Source: Streptomyces coffeae (GTDB taxonomy: Bacteria > Actinomycetota > Actinomycetes > Streptomycetales > Streptomycetaceae). Taken from it: 58,525 nucleotides of DNA. The notes under the pieces are model-generated. The model made no database searches, was not told the origin of the DNA, and saw nothing but the letters and a program-made list of their open reading frames with translations. This document shows, one piece after another, positions 42,796-50,132 of the stretch. The number at the start of each line of letters is the position of its first letter. The first letter of the stretch is position 1. The DNA lies in assembly GCF_016741875.1 (NCBI RefSeq), contig NZ_JAERRF010000041.1, positions 1 to 58,525 on the forward strand. Reading direction: 5' to 3'. The position numbers and the translations under genes were made by a program.

Positions 42796-42816
42796 GCCTC
42801 AGCCTCCGGCGTATGA

Positions 42817-42868
42817 CGGCGGCCGTGACCGTACCCCCGTTGGACGGTCACGGCCGCCGCGCCTTTTT
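42817..42868 (+). terminator. rho-independent terminator of pfkA
   Basis: Perfect 16-bp arms at 42817-42832 (cggcggccgtgaccgt) and 42844-42859 (acggtcacggccgccg), 11-nt loop, followed by TTTTT at 42864-42868. It is the best intrinsic terminator in the window. Confidence 0.9.
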
Positions 42869-42991
42869 CACCCGTCGACGAAGTTCACCCTTGAACAAAC
42901 GGCGTGAGTGAACAAGGCTGTCCCCTGTCCGGGACACGACCCGGACCCGTCCCGGACAGCGCCGGGACACACCGGCGGGGGAGAACCACAG

Positions 42992-44056
42992 ATGGCCGAG
43001 GTCGTCAGCGCTCCGGATCCACAACACGCCCGGAGCCCCGAGGAGTTCATCGCCCGGATGCGGGCGCTCAAGGACTGGTCGCGCCTGACCTACCGGGAGT
43101 TGGCGGCGCGCGCCGACGCGGCCGGGGACGTCCTGCCGCGCAGCACGGTCGCCAACATGCTCGGGCGCGCCACACTGCCGCGTGAGGAGCTGGTGGCCGC
43201 GTTCGTCCGGGCCTGCGGGGTCGGGTCCGCCGAGCTCACCGTCTGGCTGTCGGTCCGCCAGGATCTGGCGGCCCGTACCGCGCCCGGCACCGGCGCCGGT
43301 CCCGCCACCGCCGCGATGACCCCGGTCCGTTTCCCGGCGGCGGTCCGTTTCCCGGCGGCCGACGAGGACGCCACGCCGCCGGAACCTCCCCCGACGCCGC
43401 AGGGCCTGCTCGCCCTGTCGTCCTTACGCAGCTCGCGCGCCGTGATCCTGCTCTCCGTCCTGGCGCTGACCGCCACCGCCGTGGCCATCGCGGTCAGCAC
43501 CCGGGGCGCCCACCACGGACCGGCGGCGGAGAAGAGGCAGCAGAGCGTACGGCAGGAACCGGGCTCCGGAGCGGCCTCGACCTCCGGCGCCGCGCTGCCC
43601 GCCCCGGGGACGTACCGCATCCGGGCCGTCCACTCCTCGCTGTGTCTCTCCGAGCGCGAGGGCGAGCGCACCGCCTGGGTCTATCAGGTGCCGTGCGAGG
43701 ACGTCTTCCCCGCCTTCTCCCTCGAGCGGCTGGACGGAGGATCCTGGCGGATCGCCACCCGCCACCCCGAACACGGCCCCGGCTGCTCGGGCATCGTCGC
43801 TCGGCGAAAGGTCCAGGGGGCCTTTCTTGTCGATGACTTCTGCGCCTCCCGGGGATCGGGCGAGACGTTCCGCCTGGAGCCCGTCGACCGGCCCGCCAGG
43901 GGTTTCCGGCTGCGGCCGGTCCACACCGGCTACTGTCTGACGCTGCCCGGCGGCACCGAGGATCCCTGGGCCCATGTGGTCCAACTCCCGTGCCAGGAAG
44001 GCGAATCGGGGCAGGTGTTCCGTTTCGACCGGGTGCCCTCCGAGGCGGAGAGCTGA
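42992..44056 (+). CDS. membrane-anchored XRE-like protein with ricin-like lectin domain
   Basis: The 354-aa protein has an N-terminal HTH-like domain (about residues 15-85: EEFIARMRALKDWSRLTYRELAARADAAGDVLPRSTVANMLGRATLPREELVAAFVRACG). A linker and one membrane segment follow (about 155-175: AVILLSVLALTATAVAIAV). The C-terminal region (about 215-350) has two ricin-B-like repeats, each with a Cys pair and a QxW-like motif position (YRIRAVHSSLCLSE, FRLRPVHTGYCLTL). The layout puts the HTH inside and the lectin-like part outside. The ATG at 42992 has GGGGAG at 8 nt and excludes the less likely upstream start. It is common as a type in Streptomyces. Confidence 0.8.
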   Translation: MAEVVSAPDPQHARSPEEFIARMRALKDWSRLTYRELAARADAAGDVLPRSTVANMLGRATLPREELVAAFVRACGVGSAELTVWLSVRQDLAARTAPGTGAGPATAAMTPVRFPAAVRFPAADEDATPPEPPPTPQGLLALSSLRSSRAVILLSVLALTATAVAIAVSTRGAHHGPAAEKRQQSVRQEPGSGAASTSGAALPAPGTYRIRAVHSSLCLSEREGERTAWVYQVPCEDVFPAFSLERLDGGSWRIATRHPEHGPGCSGIVARRKVQGAFLVDDFCASRGSGETFRLEPVDRPARGFRLRPVHTGYCLTLPGGTEDPWAHVVQLPCQEGESGQVFRFDRVPSEAES

Positions 44057-44078
44057 CCCCGCGTCTCCCTCATCCCTC

Positions 44079-44993
44079 TCATCCCTTGACGGCGCCGCCC
44101 AGCGCGAAGCCGCCGCCCAGCCGCCGGGCGATCAGTACGTACAGCAGCACCACCGGGGTGGAGTAGAGGAGGGAGAAGGCGGCGAGCTGGCCGTAGACCA
44201 CCTGCCCGTGGTTGCCGAAGAAGGTGAAGATGGAGACCGAGGCGGGCAGTTGCTCGGGGGAGAGGAGCAGCATGAAGGGGACGAAGAAGTTGCCCCACAT
44301 CATGATGAAGCTGTAGATCATCACGACCGTGATGCCCGGACCCATCAGGGGCAGGATCACCCGGGTCAGGCTCTGGAGCCAGGACGCCCCGTCCGTCCAG
44401 GCGGCCTCCTCCAGAATCACCGGTACGCCGTCCATGAAGTTCTTCATCAGCCAGATGGCGAAGGGGAGTTGGGAGGCGGCCAGGAACAGCGCGGTGCCCG
44501 CCATGGTGTCGATCAGGTCCACCTGGACGAAGAGGCCGTAGACCGGGACCATGATCGCGGTGATCGGCAGACAGGTGGTGAACAGCACCGTCAGCAGATA
44601 CGGCCGCACCAGGCGGGAGCGGAAGCGGGAGAGCGGATACGCGGCGAGCGCGGCGCACGCGACGGTCAGCACGGTGGCCCCGCCGCACAGCAGCAGGCTG
44701 TTGAGCATCGGGGTGAAGGTGATCTCGTCCGTCCACACCGCCGAGAAGTTGTCCAGCGTGGGTGATCCGGGCGCCGAGACCCGCAGGGTGGGCTCGCTGT
44801 CGACCGAAGCGAGCAGCAGCCAGGCCAGCGGGAGAACGAACGCGGCCGCGAGGGCCAGCAGCGCGGTGTCGGCGGCGAGCCGGCGGCGGGTGCGGGCGGA
44901 CCAGCGGGGGAGGCGAAGGGGGATGAGGGACCGGGAAGGCCCGGCGGTCCCGAGGGGGCGGGGCGACGGATGAGGGCGGGAGAGCAGGGACAA
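44079..44993 (-). CDS. sugar ABC transporter permease, MalG type (separated from its operon)
   Basis: The 304-aa carbohydrate permease has six membrane segments. The EAA loop reads EEAAWTDGASWLQSLTRVILPLMGPG, the ATPase-contact motif. Members of this class pair with a MalF-type permease and a binding protein; here those are at 55346-57609, separated by 10.3 kb of unrelated genes. The start follows the GAGGAGGTC box at 44999-45007. No MalK-type ATPase is in the window; Streptomyces sugar importers usually share MsiK. The substrate is unknown. Confidence 0.9.
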   Translation of the reverse strand: MSLLSRPHPSPRPLGTAGPSRSLIPLRLPRWSARTRRRLAADTALLALAAAFVLPLAWLLLASVDSEPTLRVSAPGSPTLDNFSAVWTDEITFTPMLNSLLLCGGATVLTVACAALAAYPLSRFRSRLVRPYLLTVLFTTCLPITAIMVPVYGLFVQVDLIDTMAGTALFLAASQLPFAIWLMKNFMDGVPVILEEAAWTDGASWLQSLTRVILPLMGPGITVVMIYSFIMMWGNFFVPFMLLLSPEQLPASVSIFTFFGNHGQVVYGQLAAFSLLYSTPVVLLYVLIARRLGGGFALGGAVKG

Positions 44994-44998
44994 CCTCG

Positions 44999-45007
44999 GA
45001 CCTCCTC
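44999..45007. repeat. left copy of 9-bp flank of the inserted block
   Basis: gacctcctc here (ribosome-binding region of the MalG-type permease) recurs at 55349-55357 at the end of the MalF-type permease gene. The two copies bracket the block of unrelated genes. A purine-rich Shine-Dalgarno sequence explains part of the match, so chance is possible. Confidence 0.4.
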
Positions 45008-45118
45008 GCGCGGTGAGCGCAGTCGATCAGCGTCCCGTCCATGAAACCGGTTGCCCCGGCGGGGCGGAAGACCGGCGCAGCCACCCGCACGAGGGCGCGG
45101 GCCGGACCGGCCCGGATC

Positions 45119-45628
45119 TCAGGCCCCCGTGACCCCGTCGACGCCCTCGCGCAGGAAGTCCGCGTGGCCGTTGTGGCGGGCGTACTCCAGCAGGACGTGC
45201 AGCAGCACCATCCGCAGCGACACCTCCTCGTCCCAGCGGGGCTGATAACCGGCCAGATCCAGCGACGCGGCGGCCCGCTCGATCCGGCGGGAGTTCTCGA
45301 CCTCCGCCTCCCACGCGGTGAACGCCTCGGCCCGGCTCGACTCGCTCGCGTCGTACGCGGCCTGGAAGTCGACGGTGTCCGACCACACCATCGGCGCGTC
45401 GTGGTCCTCGAACGTCCGCCGGAACCAGGCGCGTTCCACCTCGGCCATATGGCGCACCAGGGCGAGCAGCGAGAGCGTCGAGGGCGGCATCGACCGGCTT
45501 CGCAGCTCCTCGTCGGTGAGCCCCTCGCACTTCATGGCGAGCGTGGCGCGGTGGAACTCCAGGCAGGCGCGCAGGGTCTCGCGTTCATCGCCGAAGTGGG
45601 GCGGTCCTATGCGGTGGTCGGTGGTCAT
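45119..45628 (-). CDS. DinB-family protein (DUF664-type)
   Basis: The 169-aa four-helix protein belongs to the DinB/YfiT-like superfamily, actinomycete DUF664 branch. Some members are mycothiol- or bacillithiol-dependent transferases. It has the branch pattern with FHRATLAMKCEGLTDEELRSR, LVRHMAEVERAWFRRTF and YARHNGHADFLRE; the His residues in RHMAEVE and ARHNGHAD probably bind metal. The ATG at 45628 has AGGAGCC upstream. It is first of the inserted block and reads toward the MalG-type permease gene 126 nt away, so it could now provide read-through into it. Confidence 0.85.
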   Translation of the reverse strand: MTTDHRIGPPHFGDERETLRACLEFHRATLAMKCEGLTDEELRSRSMPPSTLSLLALVRHMAEVERAWFRRTFEDHDAPMVWSDTVDFQAAYDASESSRAEAFTAWEAEVENSRRIERAAASLDLAGYQPRWDEEVSLRMVLLHVLLEYARHNGHADFLREGVDGVTGA

Positions 45629-45738
45629 CGGGTGGCTCCTCGGTCGCGGTCGGCTCTGCCGCATACGATCACGGCCGGGCGCCCTTGTCGTCCGACTTTC
45701 GCTCGGGGCGCGAGGACCGGGGCCTGAGCCACAAGCGC

Positions 45739-45774
45739 GTGGCTCAGCGTGTGGTTCAGCGTGTGATTCAGAGC
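45739..45774. repeat. three imperfect 12-bp tandem repeats
   Basis: gtggctcagcgt, gtggttcagcgt and gtgattcagagc follow each other (45739-45774), and the last copy runs into the 3' end of the SDR gene. It looks like a replication-slippage tract with no evident function. Confidence 0.6.
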
Positions 45775-46748
45775 GTGGCGAAGGCGTCCACGCCGGTCAG
45801 CTCGGCCGACAGCCGCCAGAGCCGGGCCGCGGCCGCCCGGTCCGTGGCGTAGTCGCGTACCCCCTCGATCAGTTCGCCTTCCCCCGCGCGCTCCGCGATG
45901 TCGCAGTCCTCGCAGTACGCACCGCCCAGGTCCGCCAGCGCCGGTGAGGTCGCCGTCCACACCTGGGTCGCCGCGCCCTGCTCGGGCGTCTTGAACGCGC
46001 CCGTCACATTGCCGTGTTCATCCATCCAGCCCGCGGCGATCATCTCCTCCTGGGGCACATGACGGACCAGGTCGGTGGCGATCGTGCCGGGGTGGACGGA
46101 GAACGCCCGCACTCCGGTGTCCCGGCCCAGGACATCGAGCCCGACGGCGAACAGCGCGTTGGCCGTCTTCGACTGCCCGTACGCGGCCCACTTGTCGTAG
46201 CCGCGCCCGAACTGCGGATCGTCCCAGCGGATGTCGGAGAGCTGGTGTCCGTTGGAGGACACCACGACGACCCGCGCCCCGCCGCCCCGCGCGCCCCCGG
46301 CGGCGATGGCGGGCCAGAGGCGGTTGACGAGCGCGAAGTGGCCGAGGTGGTTGGTGGCGAACTGCGCCTCCCAGCCCGGTCCGACCCGGGTCTCCGGGCA
46401 GGCCATGATTCCGGCGTTGCAGATCACCATGTCGAGCGGGCGGCCGGAGGCGAGGAACCGCTCGGTGAAGCGGCGGACGCTGTCGAGGTCGGCGAGGTCC
46501 ACTTCCTCGACCGAGGACACATCCCCGCCGACCCGCGCGACCGCCTCCCGCGCCGCCGCCACCCGCCGCGCCCCCACCACGATCCGCGCTCCCGCGCCCG
46601 TGAGCGCCCGGGTCGTCTCAAGACCGAGGCCGGACGCGCCGCCGGTGACGAGGGCGGTGCGGCCGGAGAGATCGATCCCGTGCAGGACGTCGTCCGTGGT
46701 GCTCCGGGGCCCGAAACCCGATCCGATCCGCTGCTGAGGTGTGGTCAT
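45768..46748 (-). CDS. short-chain dehydrogenase/reductase
   Basis: The 326-aa NAD(P)-dependent oxidoreductase has cofactor loop TGGASGLG (about 35-42), the ICNAGIM motif, catalytic Ser in VVVSSNGH and the Y-G-Q-S-K active site (YxxxK). It resembles the retinol-dehydrogenase/WW-oxidoreductase-like branch common in actinomycetes; the substrate is unknown. It starts at ATG 46748, MTTPQQRIGSGFGPRSTTDD. It is part of the accessory block. Confidence 0.9.
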   Translation of the reverse strand: MTTPQQRIGSGFGPRSTTDDVLHGIDLSGRTALVTGGASGLGLETTRALTGAGARIVVGARRVAAAREAVARVGGDVSSVEEVDLADLDSVRRFTERFLASGRPLDMVICNAGIMACPETRVGPGWEAQFATNHLGHFALVNRLWPAIAAGGARGGGARVVVVSSNGHQLSDIRWDDPQFGRGYDKWAAYGQSKTANALFAVGLDVLGRDTGVRAFSVHPGTIATDLVRHVPQEEMIAAGWMDEHGNVTGAFKTPEQGAATQVWTATSPALADLGGAYCEDCDIAERAGEGELIEGVRDYATDRAAAARLWRLSAELTGVDAFATL

Positions 46749-46847
46749 GCCGGGGAAACTACGTCCTGGAGCGCGCGCGAGGGCAAAGCGCGGGCTTGGA
46801 GCGACCCGGGTTCACTCCGGTGCGGGGCGTCCCGCCCCGGCATGGAC

Positions 46848-47570
46848 CTACCCCGCCGGGGCCACCAGCTCCTCGGCCTGCCCGGCGCGCCGCAGCGCGT
46901 CGGCCACGAAGCCGTTCGCCTTCAGCTCCTCGATGAGCTCCCGCAGGAACCGGACGGTCTCCGGCCGTCGGCTCTTCGTCGTGCCGAGCGCCTGACGGAT
47001 CTGCATGAACCGGTCCTCGATCAGCCGCAGATCCGGGTGCGCTGCCACATACCCCGTCATCGGCTGCCGGATCCCGGCCGCCACCTCAAGCCCCTCGGCG
47101 CGGAACACCTCGACCCCTTCCGCACCGCGCACCACGCGCGCGTGCTGAAGGGTGCGCGAGAGGAACAGGTCGTACGCGGACCCCCGCTTGACCCCGATCC
47201 GCACCCCGTCCCGGTCCACCTCGGCCGCAGTGGTGAACGGCGAGCCCTGCGGTACGGCGTACACGCCCTCGATGACGACGTACGGCGCGGTGAAGGCCAC
47301 CTCCGCCTCCCGCGCGGGCTCGACGGCCAGAAAGCAGATGTCCGCCCGCCCCGTCGCCATCGCCTCGTAGGACTTGCGCGCCGCGTCGAAGCACACGAAC
47401 TCCACCGGCACCCCCAGCCGCGCACCGATCTCCCGCGCGATGTCCACGGTGATGCCGGACGGCGCGTCCGAAGTCCCTTGGGCCAGCACGGGATTGCCCA
47501 GGTTGATCGATGCCCGGAGCACGCCTTGCGGCGCCAGGTCGTCGGTGACGGCGGTGTTCATGGTCCCCAT
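46848..47570 (-). CDS. type-3 solute-binding-domain protein lacking signal peptide
   Basis: The 240-aa protein has the SBP_bac_3 (amino-acid binding) fold: LRASINLGNPVLAQGTSDAPSGITVDIAREIGARLGVPVEFVCFD, GRADICFLAVEPAREAEVAFTAPYVVIEGVY, GVRIGVKRGSAYDLFLSR. It starts MGTMNTAVTDDLAPQG with no signal peptide or lipobox and no transporter genes beside it. It may therefore be a cytosolic sensor or ligand sequester, or it may derive from a truncated binding protein. An ATG three codons in is equally possible. Confidence 0.8.
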   Translation of the reverse strand: MGTMNTAVTDDLAPQGVLRASINLGNPVLAQGTSDAPSGITVDIAREIGARLGVPVEFVCFDAARKSYEAMATGRADICFLAVEPAREAEVAFTAPYVVIEGVYAVPQGSPFTTAAEVDRDGVRIGVKRGSAYDLFLSRTLQHARVVRGAEGVEVFRAEGLEVAAGIRQPMTGYVAAHPDLRLIEDRFMQIRQALGTTKSRRPETVRFLRELIEELKANGFVADALRRAGQAEELVAPAG

Positions 47571-47656
47571 GGTGTGGAGTGTAAGTCGCCCGGTGAGGCC
47601 AGGAGCCAGGAACGCTCGTCCGCCACCGCGGGTTACCCCTTCGAGCAGTGCCAGGC

Positions 47657-47945
47657 TCAGGCTGCGAAGTGGCGTACCAGCAGGGTCAGTCGGCGGTCGT
47701 GGGCCTTCTCGGGGAGGCGGCCGCTGCGGGCGAACTCCGTGTATGCCTCGCCGACCGCGGCCAGCGCGCCCCGCTCGTCGTTCGCGCCCGTGCGCGCGGC
47801 GGCAGTGCAGTTCGGCGAAACCCTGCACCGCGACCGCCGCCGTGATCGCGTCCTTGCCCGTGAAGTGGCTGTAGAGGACCGGTTGGCTGTATTCGACTTC
47901 TGACGACAGGCGTCGCGTGGTAACCGCGTTCCAGCACTCCGCCTC
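47657..47945 (-). pseudogene. TetR-family regulator remnant
   Basis: The minus strand encodes a TetR HTH (WNAVTTRRLSSEVEYSQPVLYSHFTGKDAITAAVAVQGFAEL) in one frame from about 47935 down to about 47800. Related C-terminal sequence (NDERGALAAVGEAYTEFARSG) continues in another frame toward 47657. So at least one frameshift is present, and no proper start codon or full ligand-binding domain exists. The 5' end collides with the broken DUF4267 gene. Confidence 0.7.
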
Positions 47946-48245
47946 CTCCAGCCCGTCCCGGCCGCCACCGGCTACGGCGTTCCCGCAGCGCCGAGCGGCG
48001 GCGACCCCGGGTACCTGACCATCAAGGGCCTGCGGGATCTCACCTTCGGCCTGATGGGCCTGGCACTCCTGGTATTCGCCGGGGCCCGCGCCGAGGCATG
48101 GTTCATGCTTCTCGTAGCGTTGGTGCCGCTCGGGGACACCCTGATAGTGCTGCGCCATGGAGGCACCAAGGCGGTCGCGTACGGCATCCACTTCACCACC
48201 GCCGTCGCGGTCCTCATCAGCGCCGGTCTGCTCTTCGCCGTCTGA
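47904..48245 (+). pseudogene. DUF4267 membrane protein lacking its N-terminus
   Basis: From about 47961 the plus strand encodes GYGVPAAPSGGDPGYLTIKGLRDLTFGLMGLALLVFAG, then LGDTLIVLRHGGTKAVAYGIH, the DUF4267 pattern, with two or three membrane segments. The usual first segment is absent: upstream residues are unrelated and an in-frame stop occurs at 47901. The first in-frame ATG (48054) would give only 63 aa. The gene appears to be 5'-truncated; a short product cannot be excluded. Confidence 0.65.
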
Positions 48246-48275
48246 AGCCCGTTTCAAGAAGCCAGGGAGTCCCAC

Positions 48276-48767
48276 ATGTCACTCATCGTCCCGGAGTTCG
48301 ACTCATCCGTGCTCGTCCGTTCCGCAGACGCCGAGGTGGTCGGCCGCGCACCTACGACGGTGCGGCTGCTCGCCGACAGCAGCAGCACCGGCGGTGCCCT
48401 GTCCACGCAGCGCGTCACCCTCGGCGACGGTGCGAACGGAGCGAGCCCGCACCACCACGAGAAGAGCGCCGAAATGTTCTACGTACTCGACGGCGCGGCC
48501 GAATTCCTCGCCGGCGACGAGGTGATCACGGCCGGCACGGGCGACCTGGTCGTGGTGCCCCCGCGGATGCCCCACGCCTTCGCCGCCGTCCCCGGCTCGA
48601 GCGCCGACCTGCTCATCGTTATCACGCCCGGCGTCGAACGCTTCGAATACTTCCGGCACTTGCAGCGCATCGCGCTCGGCGAACTGAGCCGAGAGTCACT
48701 CCTCGAGGTGCAGGAGCGCTACGACAACCACTTCCTGACCAGCGCCGTCTGGGACAAGCGGCACTGA
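48276..48767 (+). CDS. cupin-domain protein
   Basis: The 163-aa single-domain cupin has metal-site motifs PHHHEKSAEMFYVLDGAAEFLAGDE and GDLVVVPPRMPHAF (His residues in PHHH and PHAF). It probably acts as a small enzyme or sensor; the substrate is unknown. The ATG at 48276 has AAGCCAGGGAG upstream. It follows the DUF4267 remnant by 30 nt, and the pair may once have been an operon controlled by the broken TetR gene. Confidence 0.88.
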   Translation: MSLIVPEFDSSVLVRSADAEVVGRAPTTVRLLADSSSTGGALSTQRVTLGDGANGASPHHHEKSAEMFYVLDGAAEFLAGDEVITAGTGDLVVVPPRMPHAFAAVPGSSADLLIVITPGVERFEYFRHLQRIALGELSRESLLEVQERYDNHFLTSAVWDKRH

Positions 48768-48841
48768 GGGGGGCGCCCCCGGCGCGCGCCGGAGCGACAC
48801 CGGCACCGCGCTGTTGGCCGGCGGGTACCTCCCACAGCTGA

Positions 48842-49507
48842 TCAGTTGTCCGTGGTGTCCTCGTGCAGGCGACGGGCCAGATCGTCTGCCCAGTCCTGTG
48901 CCCAGGATCGCAGGGTGGCGGTGTCTGCGTCGGTGAGTCCGTAGGCGAGGAACTCCTCGTCCTCGTACCACTCCGCACCGGTCAGCCGAGCTTGCAGATC
49001 CTCCAGACAGAATTCGTCCCGGGCGTGGCGGCGGCCGAGGGTTTCGAGGTCGGCTGTGGTGTGGTGGTGGGAGGCGGCGTGGACGTCGATGAGGTCGCGG
49101 ACGGCTCCGCGGTCGGCCAGTGCCCGGACTTTGGTGCCGATGACGTCGTCCAGGGCGAGGACGGGCCCGAATTCGGTGGCGGTGGGCGGTCGCCAGAAGG
49201 CCTCTTTGAGGATGTCGACCTCGCACTCCTCACCGTTGGTCGGGTCGGTCACGATGAGGCGTCCGGAGAGCGGGTCCACGCCGACCTCGCTGACCTGCCA
49301 GCCGCGCTCGGTCAGTCCGGTGACGAGGGTGCGGGTGATCTCCGCCATGGGAGCGGGGTTCTCCGTGGCGACGTCGAGGTCCTGGCTGAGCCGGTCGACC
49401 AGGCCGTGGGCCTGGACGGCGTATCCGCCGGTGATGACCAGCGGGTAGGGGGTGCCGATGGCCAGCACGTCGGCGAGGAGCCGACGGTGAAGTGGGCTGA
49501 GGTTCAC
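48842..49507 (-). CDS. nucleotidyltransferase AbiEii/AbiGii-type toxin
   Basis: The 221-aa protein begins with GTG (VNLSPLHRRLLADVLAIG) and has the DUF1814/AbiEii nucleotidyltransferase core: GG at 27-28 in ITGGYAVQAHG and the D-x-D pair D43/D45 in SQDLDVAT. Conserved downstream blocks are VDILKEAFWRPP and VIGTKVRALADRGAVRDLIDVHA, which correspond to the RDxxDxxxL region. AbiEii-type proteins are toxins of type IV toxin-antitoxin/phage-abortive systems. Its GTG overlaps the stop of the upstream gene (GTGA, 49504-49507), which is the standard TA layout. Confidence 0.85.
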   Translation of the reverse strand: MNLSPLHRRLLADVLAIGTPYPLVITGGYAVQAHGLVDRLSQDLDVATENPAPMAEITRTLVTGLTERGWQVSEVGVDPLSGRLIVTDPTNGEECEVDILKEAFWRPPTATEFGPVLALDDVIGTKVRALADRGAVRDLIDVHAASHHHTTADLETLGRRHARDEFCLEDLQARLTGAEWYEDEEFLAYGLTDADTATLRSWAQDWADDLARRLHEDTTDN

Positions 49508-49872
49508 GCCGCGGCTGCCGGGCGGGCCGCCGCCAGCTCTGGGAACGCTGCTTCCCACACGTCACGGATGGCGCGGCTGATCAGCGTGCGCAGGACGGGC
49601 CATTGGGCGGCCAGGAGGTCCTGATTGAGCAGGCCAATCAGGTCGTCGTGCTGTCCTTCGGCCAGCACCGTGCGGTACATGCTCATCCGCGACCGCGGCC
49701 GGTCAAGATCGAACCGTGTCAGCCCCGACCAGGCCACGTGGAGCGGTAGCTGCACGGTGCCGTGCGCCGGTCCGGCCAGCTCGCCGAGGGAGCCGGGCAG
49801 CCTGCGGGCGTAGCGCTCTCGCAGTACCTCGGCAGCGGACGGAGACGGCTCGGCGGCAGACATGGCGGGCAT
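49504..49872 (-). CDS. putative antitoxin/partner of the AbiEii-type toxin
   Basis: The 122-aa protein is placed directly upstream of and overlapping the toxin gene. It is not the usual AbiEi antitoxin: no winged helix or DUF2083-like region is recognisable. The middle part (TVQLPLHVAWSGLTRFDLDRPRSRMSMYRTVLAEGQHDDLIGLLNQDLLAAQWPVLRTLIS) is a charged helical region, and the C-terminus is Ala-rich. Two ATGs (49872, 49863) are possible and neither has a good ribosome-binding site. The role is inferred from position only. Confidence 0.6.
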   Translation of the reverse strand: MPAMSAAEPSPSAAEVLRERYARRLPGSLGELAGPAHGTVQLPLHVAWSGLTRFDLDRPRSRMSMYRTVLAEGQHDDLIGLLNQDLLAAQWPVLRTLISRAIRDVWEAAFPELAAARPAAAA

Positions 49873-50016
49873 GCGACCAGTATGGCGCAGCACTCGGGTC
49901 GGCGGGCCAGTACTCCTGGCTCAGCGGCGACGGCACGGCGGCCCTGGGAGTGCTGACCGCGCCGACGAGGCTCTAAAACGTTGTTGCATCTGGCGTGTTC
50001 GTCGGCCTTCGGCCGC

Positions 50017-50118
50017 GATGATCACGGAGTGTTTTGTTTCGGCGAGTTATGGGAGTTGTTCCAGCGGGTGGTGCCGGTGGCGCCGACACGTCCGCAAGGC
50101 GGCGGGCGACGCCCTTGA
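50017..50118 (+). pseudogene. transposase N-terminal scrap (IS5-type)
   Basis: Read in frame from 50017 the plus strand gives ELWELFQRVVPVAPTRPQGG, then GRR and a stop at 50116-50118. That string closely resembles the N-terminus of Streptomyces IS5-family transposases. No start, no catalytic domain and no second terminal repeat are visible. It is a mobile-element relic inside the accessory block. The rest of 49873-50132 holds nothing recognised. Confidence 0.6.
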
Positions 50119-50132
50119 AGGGCCGGTTCGGC

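Noticed and set aside
45625..45960. Frame with LNHTLNHTLSHAL repeats on the minus strand
   Set aside because: Shadow of the 12-bp tandem repeat and of the SDR gene in another frame.
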